Origin: Triplophysa rosa
Lineage: Eukaryota > Chordata > Actinopteri > Cypriniformes > Nemacheilidae
Direction: 5' to 3'
DNA: 64,000 nt
NCBI RefSeq assembly: GCF_024868665.1
Contig: NC_079914.1
Location: forward strand, 2,015,604 to 2,079,603
Position numbers and translations under genes: made by a program. Shown here piece after piece: positions 11,875 to 24,003 of the stretch; the stretch's first letter is position 1, and every line of letters starts with the position of its first letter. The notes under the pieces were generated by a model. It ran no database searches. It was given only the letters and a program-made list of their open reading frames with translations, and was not told where the DNA came from.

Positions 11875-12072
11875 CTACGGCGGGTACTTTCCGCCAAAAC
11901 CAAGCGTCCGATCTATGACGGATAAATGTGCCAAAAATCCAGCATTGCCTGCGAGTTCAGTATTGACCGCATTTCTCATGTAGACAGCTTCTCCTCGGTC
12001 TTCAAATGCCATTCTTTGTTTTGTCTTCGTAATAGCATAATATGTACGTTTTCCTAATGTTTGATAATACAT
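11875..12072 (-). CDS. Possible terminal coding exon of an unrecognised gene
   Basis: The minus strand has a pyrimidine/AT-rich acceptor ending in cag directly before a 65-codon frame that ends in a stop. Composition looks coding (mixed residues such as MAFEDRGEAVYMRNAVNTEL, ending GFGGKYPP). I do not recognise the family. It stops 120 bases before the orphan nucleolin start codon on the same strand, so a gene may end immediately upstream of a former nucleolin promoter. It could also be a chance frame. Confidence 0.35.
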   Translation of the reverse strand: MYYQTLGKRTYYAITKTKQRMAFEDRGEAVYMRNAVNTELAGNAGFLAHLSVIDRTLGFGGKYPP

Positions 12073-12341
12073 CTGACATACATTTTTAAAAAATATTTTT
12101 GTAATTTAAAGTTTATTTGAAGCTTTAATTTAATGTGTTTTTGGTGATAGTGTTTAGCCATTAGACTAGCCTTTTTTTATATATGGCACACTATAGCTGT
12201 GTCCCTATTCAAAGCCAAGGGACTTTGAAGTACACAGTTCTTCATGAAGAAGACTGTAGTTATTATGTCCTTGTTGCGTCACCTGCTGCTCCCATCACCT
12301 GGCATACAAAATGTCAATACATTTTGGATAAATGCATTAGG

Positions 12342-13180
12342 GCTGGGGGTAAACGATTATTTATTAAACGATTAATCTGGTGATTATTTTATCGATTAGT
12401 CGACTAATCTAACGACTAGTTGGGCGATTAATCTAACGATTATTTTTCTGTTGCTCGATTAATAAAAACCATAATGTATCTCAAATAAATACCAAAAAAT
12501 CTATATCAATATCAAAAATCAATCTACTAATTTATCAATAATGATCAAATCAATCTATCAATCTAATAATGATCAAAAATCAATCTACTCTTAACCTCAT
12601 TGCAGTGCTATGCTATGATTAGTTTATTTGATTGCTAACTTGGCTATCTAGCAGCTGTGCACTTTGGTGGTGCTAGTCTAACCAAGTAACCAATGCATCT
12701 TAGCTCTCTGTGCAGTTTGTTCGTGCTAGGTTAGTAGCTAACGTTCACGTTAGCTAACGTCAGCTACTATAGATAGCTGTGTTCTGCAGCCGTAAGCTAG
12801 CTTCCATTCAAGCCAACATTAGATGATAACTAACGTTAGCTAAACTCAGCTGTCTAGGCGCCAGTAGCTACCTAGCATGAACAAACTGCACGGAGAGCTA
12901 AGATAGTTAGCTAGCACCACCGAAGTGCGCAGAGCTCAAGCTACACAACACACTACACAAACATGAAATTAATTTAGCCAACATTAGTACTTACTTGTTA
13001 TTGTCTCCTTCACGAGCGACAATGGGGTGCCTCCGTTTCAGATGCTCCAACATTGCCGTTGCGCTGGTGTGGTATGCCAACTCCATTTGGCAAAGAGCGC
13101 AAATAACGACACTTTTACGTATGGGACTAAATTTGAAGTATTCCCATACCTTCGAAGATTTAGGGCGAGCTGTTTTTTTT
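12342..13180 (-). mobile_element. hAT-type transposon remnant with BED-finger exon
   Basis: One end reads agggctgggggtaaacgatta and is followed by repeated attagtcgactaatc-like words. The same kind of terminus is seen in the hAT at 42848. The inner part contains the BED zinc-finger exon described separately. The 5' end on the minus strand and the target duplication were not found, so the limits are approximate. Confidence 0.5.
12995..13175 (-). pseudogene. BED zinc-finger exon of a hAT (ZBED-like) transposase
   Basis: Read on the minus strand, this stretch encodes SKVWEYFKFSPIRKSVVICA followed by a C-x2-C ... H-x4-H-like finger (CALC, then EHLKRRHP). This is the DNA-binding BED domain at the N-terminus of hAT transposases and their domesticated ZBED relatives. 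A GTAAGT donor follows directly. The dimerisation and catalytic parts are not seen downstream. It is most likely a transposon fragment rather than a host ZBED gene. Confidence 0.6.
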
Positions 13181-13219
13181 TAGGATTTTTTCTTTTATTT
13201 GGGCTTTGTTAGGAATTAT

Positions 13220-13904
13220 GTGAGGAGGTTGCTGTTTCGTCCTCCATTCTGCAATGTTTTGGTCTCCCACGTGTGTGTGGCGAAGCGTCGACGCAAAAAT
13301 ATGATGACGACGTAATTTTGGCTTCATCCGAAATGGCATACTCAATGAGTAGTTACTTAATTTCAGTAAGTAGGTAGGGCTAAATGGGTACGTACTGTTT
13401 TGCCTGAATGGGTGTAGAATGAATGAAAGCGATTGGCCGTTGTCCACCATATTGACGTGATGATGTGACGTAATTCTTCTTCTTTTTCTTTTTAATGGCA
13501 GGTGGCAACTTACGTTTGAGGTGCATATCTGCCACCTACTGTACTGGAGTTGTGGGCCAGAGATTAGCCATGTGATGCAATGACAAGCGCAACAACCTAA
13601 GTTATGAGAAACAGTTTGCATTAATAACCTTACCTACTATGGGTTTTGTACAAGTAAACAACACATGAAATAAAGCTTTACATTTTCTTCAAGTACAGCA
13701 CATTGAGAGCTTTTTATTTTCATGTATTTTCATTTTTATCTTGTAGGGCTACATGCTTTTGATAAAAATTAAAAAGAATACAGCAGCTTTGTGATTTTGT
13801 TTATGTGTTTTCTCAGTTAAATTTCGGCAATAACAGGCCCATCCACACTTCCCATTGTGAAGAATGATTATGCCAATGGAATGTTCTTTTTGTAACAGAA
13901 AAAT
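13220..13904. other. Non-coding, nothing recognised
   Basis: Mixed sequence between the hAT remnant and the LINE. Minus-strand frames exist but show no domain. Confidence 0.35.
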
Positions 13905-16900
13905 ACGGATTGGGGGCGCATGCGCAAGTGCTGACCCTAGACTCTGGCGTGCTAGCGTGCTTTTGTTTGTTTGTTTGTATGTTTTTGTGGTTTTAAGTCT
14001 GTGGAACTATTTTTATTAAGACAATGTTTTTTAATCTTATTGCCGTGTTTTGGATCTTGAAATGCGCTGTGGACAGTGTTGGTGCAACGAGGAAAGGCGT
14101 GGAAGCGGAGGACCTAAGGAGCGATGGACAAACGAGGATTATGTTTTATACCCGCAAAGATCTGTTGAGTCTCCGATACAAGGCTAAAACTCCTCCGAAT
14201 TTCCTCTATGAACCTCCCGGAATAACTCAATCTACTCTAACAACTAGGAAGAGGAAGAAATGGAGAGGCTCCAGAGGCGGAATTCGGAACAGACTTAAAC
14301 ATCGCGGCAGTCGGTTCCCCCTTACAACGATAACTTTAACGAATGTTCGCTCGCTCCAAAATAAAATGCCCGAACTCACTGCACTGGTAAAATACAACAG
14401 AGACTTCAGTTTAGCAAATCTAAATCACAGAAACATGGTTGACGGAGGAGATTGACAACATACAACTGGACAGATATTCAATAATCCGACTGGATCGGGA
14501 CAGTGTTAAATCCACTAAAGCCATCGTAGGAGGACTGTGTATGTTTATCAACTGCGGGTGGGCGAGTAATATCACGGTACGTGAAACACACTGCTCAGCT
14601 GATTATGAACTGATGACTGTCTCATTTAGACCATATTACTTACCTAGAGAATTTGTACAAATAACAGTGATCTTAGTTTATGTGCCCGGCCCAAACTTTG
14701 CACTCGCTGCGGAATGCATAGCTGCTAGCTACAGCAGGGCGCTGTGTAGCTCTGCCGATGACCCAGTTTTCTTGCTTGGTGACTTTAATAAATGTGATGT
14801 ATCCTCATTACTGCCGAATCTTGAGCAATATATAACCTGTCCGACAAGATTGGTTAAGACTCTGGATAAATGTTACGGGAATGTGGAAGGGGCATATATC
14901 CCAAAATCACATCCACCTCTGGGTCGCTCGGATCACAATGTCATTCATCTATTTCCAAAATACAGGCAATTACTAAAGAGGACTAAGTCTGTCATCCAGC
15001 AGGTTCAAGTATGGTCCAGTGACTCAATTGATGCGTTAAGAGGCTGTTTTGAATGTACTAATTGGGACTTATTTTTTAATGACCCGGATTGTAGTAATAA
15101 TTATGAGCTTTTGAATGACACAGTTACCTGTTACTAATTTTTGCACAAATTCTGTTGTTCAAACAAAAAGTATTAGAACATACTCAAATAACAAACCATG
15201 GATTAACAAAGATCTAAAACAATACCTAAATATGAAGAAGATTGCTTTCCTACAGAATGATCAACAGAAAGTAAAAGATCTTAATAAATCCATTAGACGT
15301 AAGATAAAAGATGCACAGAAAGAATATAAAGATAATGTGGAGGAGAAATTAAAAACTGGAAATGTTAGAGATGCATGGAAAGGTCTGAATACAATGATGG
15401 GTAGGCAAAAGAAAACTGTCCAACAATATGGGGATGTTTAGTGTTTTGTAAACGATCTTAATACATTCTATTCTAGATTTGAAAATAATCTGTCCGATCT
15501 GACTATTAGTAATGTAGCTATGACCACGACCCGATCACAGCCTATGATTATACAGAAGAGAGAGGTTGTCAAAAGTCCTTCGTAAAGTTAAATCGCACAA
15601 GGCATCATGCCCAGACGATCTGAGGGGGAGAGTTTTGAAGGAATGTGCAGCGCAACTGGGATACGTTTGTACAAGGTTATTTCAGACGTTTTTGGATAGT
15701 CGCTTTGTTCCAACGGCCTGGAAGAACACTATTGTTACTCCAGTTCCAAAGGTACCACATGCAAAATCGTTAAATGACTTTCGCCCAATTGCGCTCACAT
15801 CAGTTCTTAGCAAATGTATGGAAAGAATATTATGCAAGGAACTGTCCTCACAAGTTGAGAATTCAATCGACCCCCTGCAGTTTGCCTATCGGCCCTATCG
15901 GAGCACCGTGGATGCCTAACTTACCCTCTTGAATAAGGTCCAACGTCATCTGGATAAACCAAATACATATGCCAGAATATTATTCATGGATTTCTCATCT
16001 GCCTTTAATACGGTTCAACACAATCTTCTTTGACTCCGCTTACATGATTTGGAAGTTAGTGATTGGTTGATTTTATGGATCAAAGAATTTTTAAAAGATC
16101 GACCTCAGCGTGTCCACATTGATAGTGTGAGGTCAAATTGTTCGATCTTAAACTCTGGAGTACCGCAGGGGTGCGTACTGTCTCCAATGCTGTTCTCTGT
16201 GTATATTAATGAATTGCAAGGTGATAACAACCTCTCTCTCATAAAGTATGCTGATGATATGGCACTGGTCTCCTGTCAGGAAGAAAGGAATTGTTCTTCA
16301 TATTTTAACTACATCGATGGTATTATACGTTGGTTTGATAGCAGTTTTTTACATCTTAATATAGGAAAGACAAAAGAACTATGCTTAAGCAGCCAAACAA
16401 GAACATTGTGTACAGGACCTGTATTCGAACCAGTTGACATAAAAGGAAAAATTGTAGAACGGGTGTCCAATTTTAAATACTTAGGCACAATTATTGATGA
16501 CAAGCTTAACTTTGAAGCAAACGTAGAGTCCATTCATAAGAAGGCAAGACAACGCCTTGGTCTTCTTAGGAAACTGAGGAGTTTTAAAATCAGTACACAC
16601 ACCCTGACTATGGTATACAGATCCTTGATTGAAAGTATCCTTAAATATAATATGGTCTCATGGTATGGTAATCTAACAGTCAAACAGAAAAACAAAGTAT
16701 CACAAATTATAAACCAAGCAAATAAGATAACGGGACATAAGCAACAGTCAATTCAGTGTCTATTTGACTGTTTTATGGGTAAAACTGCAATTGCAATTTT
16801 TAAAGATCACACTCATCCACTTCATTCTAACTTCGAAATGCTTCCTTCTGGGCGCAGACTTAAAGTCCCTTTGGCCAGAAGAAATGTATACAAAAAATAA

Positions 16901-17157
16901 TTTGTCCCGATGGCAGTAATCTTTTTAAATCGAATGACTTTTTAAGGTTTTTTTTTCTCCTTTTTATTTATCTATTTTTTGTGATTTTATTGATTGTGTT
17001 TGTGGAATTGGGGAGTTCATATGCGTAATGTTTATGTCAATGTATTGTTATGCTATGTGTAATGTTTATGTCAATGTATTGAACCATGCCACCAGTGTCA
17101 AAGACAATTTTCCGCTCTGTGACAAACAGAATGGACAATAAAGTTAATCTAATCTAT
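13905..17157 (+). mobile_element. Near full-length L2/CR1-like LINE
   Basis: A non-LTR retrotransposon with a short GC-rich 5' leader, an endonuclease-reverse transcriptase frame broken several times, and a 3' UTR ending in aataaagttaatctaatcta, a short tandem-repeat tail typical of L2-like elements. It lies in forward orientation and is not visibly interrupted by other elements. The clade (L2, Rex1 or another jockey-superfamily branch) is a judgement from motif flavour only. Confidence 0.75.
14024..16900 (+). pseudogene. LINE endonuclease-reverse transcriptase, frameshifted
   Basis: The N-terminal part (14024-14455, then 14439-15137 after a frameshift) is an apurinic-type endonuclease with a LGDFN motif and the C-terminal SDH (GRSDHNVIHL). 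After 15115 a basic linker follows, then RT motifs: FRPIALTSVLSKCMERI (about 15780), FMDFSSAFNTV (about 15985), GVPQGCVLSPMLF (about 16165) and the catalytic YADD (about 16247), with the C-terminal thumb to 16900. Breaks visible are the frameshift at about 14450, a frame change near 15130, a stop at 15439, a frame change near 15560, a stop at 15917 and a stop near 16032. It copies element RNA at nicked target DNA; this copy cannot do so. Confidence 0.8.
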
Positions 17158-17864
17158 TGACTGTAAACTGCTGCTAATTATTCTTTTGTCTGTATTCTGC
17201 CTATTGGCTGATGTCTATATGCATTCTATTGTAGTATTAAAAACAACCTGAGAAAATCTCTTCTGTGATGTTTTTTATGTGCTAAGTATGTTTTAACATG
17301 GACGTTATCCAAATGTTATCCGACCACGCTCTCGTGTTACTTTCTCATTCTCCTCATCAGTTCTTTCCTTGTCCATAAAACTACACAATTTTTACACGTC
17401 TCTTCGTTTTTGGTTTGGATAAATAAGTAATTTAATTGGTTAAGGACTTATTTGTCTTTAGTAATTATTCGTTTATTGAAGCTGATTAGAAAGTTGAATT
17501 GCGCCAAAGCCATAAATTTTATGCATTAAACTATGCACAATATAACACGGTCAATTTAAGAACAAAGCAAGGTTAATGTTCATGTTACATTAGTTTTACA
17601 ATAATTAACAACATGTTTAATTGTACATGAAAGTCGGCTGTGACTGTTTTGCGGGCTGTGCACGGTCTGTCCCGTGGGCTCATGGGATAGAGAAGTATCC
17701 CAAGTATCCGTTGCTGAGTACTTCTAAATCTGGGCGAAACCGGTAGGCCATCCGGGAATTTCTCGGCTACTCTTTTATGAATGCTGACAATTCGGACATA
17801 CTGCTCTGTTCACGTACTTTTTTCTCCTACATATTAGGTGAGTAGGCGTTTTCGGACGCAACAT
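17158..17864. other. Intergenic, nothing firmly recognised
   Basis: AT-rich DNA. The last part (about 17640-17860) has the look of a short interspersed element adjoining the LINE tail, but no paired ends could be defined. Confidence 0.35.
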
Positions 17865-18853
17865 TAGAATCAGAATCAGAAAGAGCTTTATTGCCAAGTA
17901 TGTTTGCACATACAAGGAATTTGTTTTGGTGACAGGAGCATCCAGAGCACAGAAACAGCAACAACAGTACACAGAGACCATAACACAATAGAATACACTA
18001 CACAGATGATTTAAATAAGGGCCTATGGGTATAAAAAAATAAGAAATACAATACAATAAACATAAGATAAAAATATAGAGAGTAAAGCTATGTGTGTATG
18101 TAAATATGTACAAGTAAAACATAAGAATAGACTATTGTAGTACAATGTATGTGCTATATACAGCAGAATGAAATATAATTGACAGAAAAAGTTGTATAAA
18201 AATAGAGAGTGTATTATCTGGAGGATATAATTAATATTGCACTTAATTATTATTGCACAGAGTTATTAATTGCACGGTGGGTAAAAAAACATTTAACTGT
18301 TCAAGAGGTAGATGGCCTGAGGGAAGAAGCTGTTTTTGTGTCTGGTTGTTTTGGTGCTCAGTGCTCTGTAGCGCCGACCAGACGGCAGCATTGTGAAGAG
18401 ATGATGGCTTGGTTGTGAGAGGTCCAGGGTGATTTTCTGAGCCCTTTTCCTCACTCTGGATGTATACATTTCTTGGAGGGTGGGCAGGGGAGCACCAATG
18501 ATCTTCTCAGCAGTCCGAACCGTCCTCTGTAGTCTTCTGATGTCTAACTTTGTGGCTGAGCCAAACCAGACAGTGATGGATATGCAGAGGACATCATGAC
18601 TGCTGAGTAAAACTGTTTTAACAGAGTTTGTGATAGGTTGAACTTCTTCAGCTGATGTAAGAAGTACAACCTCTGCTGGGCTTTTTTAGCAATGGAGCCA
18701 ATGTGATTGTCCCACTTCAGGTGCTGAGAGATGGTGGTGCCAGAGCCTGAATGACTCCACTGCTGCCACAGTGCTGTTCATGATGGTGAGATGGGGGAGT
18801 GCAGTGTGTGAGTTTCCTCGTTCTCACTAACTGTTGCCTGTCTGTCAGAAAGC

Positions 18854-20455
18854 CAGAGGTGGACGAAGTACACAACTTCCTTACTTGAGTGAAAGTACAG
18901 ATACCACTGGTCAAATATTACTCCACTACAAGTAAAAGTTGTAAAGACAGATTCTTAAGTAAAAGTACAGAAGTATGTACTTTTAAAAGTACTCAAGTAT
19001 TCAAAGTAAATTTCCTTTATTTCAGTTGTGCATTGTTTTATTGTCGTATACCTTATGCCTCTGAAGCAACCTACTGAATACACTGAGTAGCTCACAGCAT
19101 CAGTTGTATTAAAGGAGTAGTTCGCTTCAAAATTTGCCCCCATTGACTTTCCATAGTAATTTTTATTCCTACCATGGAAAGTCAATGGGGGCAAATTTTG
19201 CAGTGAGCAACTCCTTTAAGAGCTTTATATGTTTTGCACATATATGTTTAGTTTAGATATAATCCTGTATGATCATTTAGCCTAATTATCCTCATTAGCC
19301 CCCTAGTCCTATATGTATTTATGAGCAGTGTTCTTTTATTTTGTATATTCCTTTTACCAGTTTTAGCAGCAATTTACCAGTAAGTAGTAAGGTTCTTGTA
19401 AATAGTAAAGTGTAGAAGCCATGTGTTTGTTGGATTTATTACCATTTTTATTACCATAATTGAACTACAAACATAAACTATAGCTAGTATAATGAAACTA
19501 TGGTATTTTTAGTTGCTGTGGTTTTACTAAAGATTATTAATTGGAATATGGTTCCTATATATAGAAAATGGTAAATTTGTGGATACTGTGGTTTTAATGC
19601 AAATACCATCCCTGCTGAAAAAAACAATGAATTTTTTAATTAGAATGAGATTTTTAAATTAAATTTCTCTTTGTAGTGTGTTTTGGGTTTTATTCCAATA
19701 GGATTTACCATCCCACCAATAGAATCCATCACATGCAAGTAGACAACAAGTATCCATACAATTCCCATTATAACCATTAAATCCATTACATTTTATGTTG
19801 TATTTTGAGCAGGGTTCTATTGTTTTTATTTCAACAGAAATACTTCAACTATAGTTACTTAAGTAAAAACATCATTCATTTTCCAAATCGCTTTAAATGA
19901 TACAGCAGCAGATCAGAAGTTAACAGCTCAAGGTGTATGTGATGCTTATTTACAGTTTAGCCGTTATGCCGATCATTTTCATGACAATGTTTCTACGATC
20001 TTTGACTGATCGTAACCCACAGATGATTACTCCACACTTTAACATGTGCCTTTTTCGTCTTTTATTGTTCTATTTGCCTTTTTAGAGCGCTATCAATGGT
20101 GTAGCAGCGCCTACGTTTACATTAGTTTAGCGGGGAAGATACCAGATTTGCGTTAAAAAAATCTGCCAAATGGCCATTCAAAGCTTGCCGGAAAACCGCG
20201 AGCTTAGAAAAACTGAAATACTTGGCAACAGTAAAAGGTCCTGGCAGATCGCAAGCCAGATAAATTGTGCACACAGGAAACCCCGCTGCATAGAAACCAT
20301 TTTCTACTTTTGGACCTTTTTATAAATGTAGTGGAGTAAAAAGTATGTATTTGTCTTTCAAATGTAGTGAAGTTAAAGTACTCAAGTACAGATACTCAAA
20401 AAGTGTACTTAAGTAGAGTACTCAGGTAAATTTACTTCGTTACTGTCCACCTCTG
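18854..20455. mobile_element. Non-autonomous hAT, cagaggtgg family, with exact 8-bp TSD
   Basis: The element begins cagaggtggacgaagta and ends with the inverted form ttcgttactgtccacctctg. The 8 bases cagaaagc stand on both sides (18846-18853 and 20456-20463). That duplication length identifies the hAT superfamily. It is inserted in a LINE. It has no transposase; short open frames inside are repeated identically in the copy at 34597 and are not genes. Confidence 0.85.
19109..19219. mobile_element. TTAA-flanked palindromic MITE nested in the hAT
   Basis: A near-perfect inverted repeat from ttaaaggagtagttcgcttc to gagcaactcctttaa, centred on attcctaccatgg. Terminal TTAA suggests piggyBac-type mobilisation. 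A related copy is at 33717-33820. The sister hAT at 34597 keeps only a small piece of it. Confidence 0.7.
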
Positions 20456-20768
20456 CAGAAAGCTGGTGATCCACTGACAGATAGAGCCAGGAACAGATAG
20501 CTGGGTTAACTTTGTCTGGAGCAGTGACGGGATGATGGTGTTGAAAGCGGAGCTGAAGTCCACAAACATGATCCTCACATAGGTCCCAGGTCTATCCAGA
20601 TGTTTCAGGACAAAATGCAGCCCCATGTTAACTGCATCCTCAACAGACCTGTTTGCTCTGTAGGCAAACTGCAGGGGTTCCAGTATGGGTTCTGTGATGT
20701 CCTTCAGATAAGCCAATACCAGTCTCTCGAATGACTTCATGACCACAGATGAATAAGAATTGCACAAT

Positions 20769-23149
20769 ATATCGTCCCAGCCATATACTGTAGTCAGTAC
20801 AACTCAAGAAAAAACATGCAAAAATGTAAAAAGACAAGTTTAGATTTTTATAGTGTACATGTGTATCAATCAATCAGTCTTCATATAGAGAGCTTCTTAA
20901 ACAGCTGCATTTTTTGGCTGCTGTCATTAAGCGCTGTCTAGGGACATCACAGTTTGTATCCAAAAGTGTTTCATGCCCTTAGTTTGTCTTTTTTGAAGGA
21001 TGCATAAAGTGTATACTTCATGTTCTCAAATCACCCACAATCCTTTGCACTAGTGATGAAACAGATCGTGGTTGATCCGTGATTCCTACGGATCTTACTC
21101 TACGGTTCGGAATGCATTTCTCTCTCTCCAGTAGGCTATATCGACGAGTACAATATGAAAGCACATTCTTACGTATACAGTTTATAAACTTAACCACTGG
21201 GTAAGCTAGCTGTAAAGTTAAAGTAATGTTGTGTTGAGTTAAAGCGCAAATGATGCGATCCACGCGTAAACTATCCGCCACTTCAGCAATTTTGACGTGC
21301 TGCTCTCTCATAATTCAGTAACGCATCTAATAAGACGAAAGAAAGTCAGTCAAGATACTTACTCCATGATTGTTACCTCATAACACCTGTAAAAATCTGA
21401 TCTCTAGAGATCCATATGTCAGCTGAATACTCTGACTGCATGTTTATAATTATTCGTTTATACATAGTCATTTTAAAAAAAAATAATTAATGCACACTGC
21501 CTGACATAGAATACAAATGCTAGAATATAAATATGCTGCCCAGAATATAAATAATAATGATTTAGAAACAAGACTCTGTTAAATTAATCTGTTGATATTT
21601 TCAGGGTATTTACACAACCTAATTTTTATAAAATTCTCCAAACTGCTCATATTATAATAAATCTATGATGAGCATTTACATTAGCTGATCCGAGAAATGA
21701 TCAGATCCGTATCCCAAAATACGTAATATGATCCGAACCGTAGGGTTTGAGTGTGCACTGAACGTAAAACAGAAAAGTTTTCTAGAGATAAAGCTATTTA
21801 TGTGCTCTTACTTTGCTGTAAATTAATTTGCATACTGCTAAATTGCCCATGTTATAAAGCTGGGTGATGTCAAGTGCATCTTCAGAGCCTTTTGCACAAT
21901 TTATCTGCATTTTAAGTCAACTGCATTGTGTGCAAACGTGCAGTTCCTTTTAAAATGCCATCTATACAATGTTTTCATGAAAATCTTTTCATTTGTCAAA
22001 GGTAAGACATGGGTTCTGTCCAATACAGAAATGTACTACATTAATGCATAAATCAAGGAGACATACAATTTAAAACCACATAGAAAGAATAATGATTTTA
22101 TTTAGACATGACCATTTGTACACACGATTAAATGCACTTAATAGGTCCACATAATACAATTTAATTAATTAAATTAATACAGGTTATAAAAAGCAGAGTT
22201 AGTGACATAGACATGGAAGATGGCATTTCAAAACACAAGATGTACAGAAATTACGGCTTTAAAACTGCAGACATATTCTTAAAAAAGTTCACTAGCACAC
22301 AAAAAAAATACTGTAAGGCACTCTAGTGTTCACTATAGTAGCCTATCGTAATGTATATAGTGAAAGCAGTAGTAGGCTGTATTATGGAAATTATATTCAT
22401 GTATATTGCAGTATTCTGTTAAATATAAATATTATGAACTGACAAACTGTGGTAAATAATACTATAATATCATTTACTATGGTAATGTTCAAAAACACTA
22501 TATCATCGAATAATTGTACTACAACTTACTTTAGCAAATGCTTAGCATACTACACTATTTTTTCATGTGGAAGTGTAAAAGATTACAATTGACACCGAAT
22601 CACTTGAATTTTTTGGGACGAAATACATGTCTGCAGTTGTATCTGATGTCCACAAGAGATCCTCAAACGCCACAGAACAAAGTCTATGAATGGAATCGAA
22701 GGTTGTTGAGGCCAGTTTTATTATCATTTAGCTAATTTATAATTGAATATTAATATTATATCTGCCAAAATGTATCAATGTTCATGTTTCATTATGATCA
22801 CGTAATTCTTATGTTATGTATTGTACTGTTATTCAACCCACAAATGAGATGGAATCATTTCGTCCTTCGTAGGCTATATTGTTATTAAGCCTAATTTTAT
22901 ATGACATTTCTTAAGGTTAATTACGTGGCCTTCTTACAAATAAATATTGTTTTTATATTTATTAACTTTTAAGTATTACTTCTGTTTCAAGAACCTTGTC
23001 AGGTTCTGTTAGGACCGACTCAAATGGTATAGTAAAGAACAAAAAAAAATATTGAAGCAGCTTAGAACAGAAAAGGTTGGTGTCAAGACCTGTTAGGGAA
23101 TAAATCCATGATTAATCAAACTAAGGCAAGTTTGACAGGCAGAAGCGCA
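20769..23149. other. Intergenic, nothing firmly recognised
   Basis: AT-rich. Around 21050-21780 words such as gatccgt / acggatc recur in both orientations, suggesting an old DNA element, but ends could not be fixed. No coding exon is supported. Confidence 0.35.
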
Positions 23150-23262
23150 GGCATGTGTTGAAAAAACAGCATATGCTGGTTAGGTTAATTCAGCATGGTA
23201 ACTGAATTGGTGCTGGTCATATGTAGGACCAGCTTAAACCAGCACATGACCAGATAGCCACG
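23150..23262. repeat. Short palindromic interspersed repeat (agcatatgctggt)
   Basis: aaaacagcatatgctggtta is followed by repeated accagc / gctggt words. This is a common teleost interspersed element with internal dyads; the class is uncertain. Confidence 0.45.
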
Positions 23263-23754
23263 ACATTTAAAAAAGCGATTTCGCCGAAGCGGCTAGTAAT
23301 TCGGCTTTAAACAGCACGGAAAACATATACCCAACTAACAAAAGTTTGTTTTAATAACTTTCCTTAGAGGTTTTTCATGCTTTTGAAAACGTTTTAAAAA
23401 CATTCAGTGTCCAGTTTTTTAATGTTTTAAGAACGTCCCCAGCTAACAGAAGTCACCATCATGGTGATTGGTGTTTTCTTGAGTTGGGCTCTTGACCCTT
23501 GACTTTTATAGGTTGTTTCATTAGCATGCTGTATCTGTGTGCTTTTAAAGTACATTCGTTATGGCAATGCAGTGAGAAACTAATCGAGTGTTGATTGGGG
23601 ATCATTAAAATCACCGCCATGTTGTGGTTTGATTCACTGATTTCATCTCATTTGAGTGCTGTGCTGTTGATCATGAAAGAACACTATAAGATCAGGGAGT
23701 TTGAGTTCATTTTGATATCTAGAAACATGTGTGAAAACAGGACACAAATAAAAA

Positions 23755-24003
23755 CTTAACCTACAGCATAACTGCAACACACAGACATCAAGAATCGGTG
23801 TAGGGATCTCAACAATAGTGACAATCAACAGACTAATTCAAATAAATCGCAATGCATGCTGGGAATCATGAATGAGTTTTGTACTATGATGTTACCCAGC
23901 ATGCATTGCAGTATAAAATTTTCGTTTGGTGATTGTCACCATTATTGAGGTTCATACACTGATTCTAGATGTCTGTGTGTTGAGGTTATGCTGTGTCATC
24001 CTG
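23755..24003. repeat. Fold-back element, about 115-bp arms
   Basis: The left arm (about 23758-23880; agcataactgcaacacacag ... caatgcatgctggg) is the inverted form of the right arm (about 23890-24000; cccagcatgcattgc ... gtgtgttgaggttatgctgt) with scattered mismatches. The spacer is very short (around gaatgagttttgtac). It is probably a fold-back MITE. Confidence 0.6.

Larger units (their letters stand above)
17865..20768 (-). mobile_element. L2/CR1-like LINE 3' part, split by a hAT
   Basis: On the minus strand, 20768-20464 encodes reverse transcriptase pieces (MKSFERLVLAYL, LQFAYRANRSVEDAV, MFVDFSSAFNT). After the hAT insertion the sequence continues at 18845 with the RT thumb region (KWDNHIGSIAKKAQQRLYFL) and a 3' UTR that ends in a gattct repeat at about 17865 (atacttggcaataaagctct). 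The catalytic YADD region is absent, so there is an internal deletion as well. A second 3' fragment of the same family lies at 37543-38138 in the opposite orientation. Confidence 0.75.

Noticed and set aside
13160..13621. 153-codon minus-strand frame
   Set aside because: No motif, low-complexity start, overlaps the BED exon in another frame.
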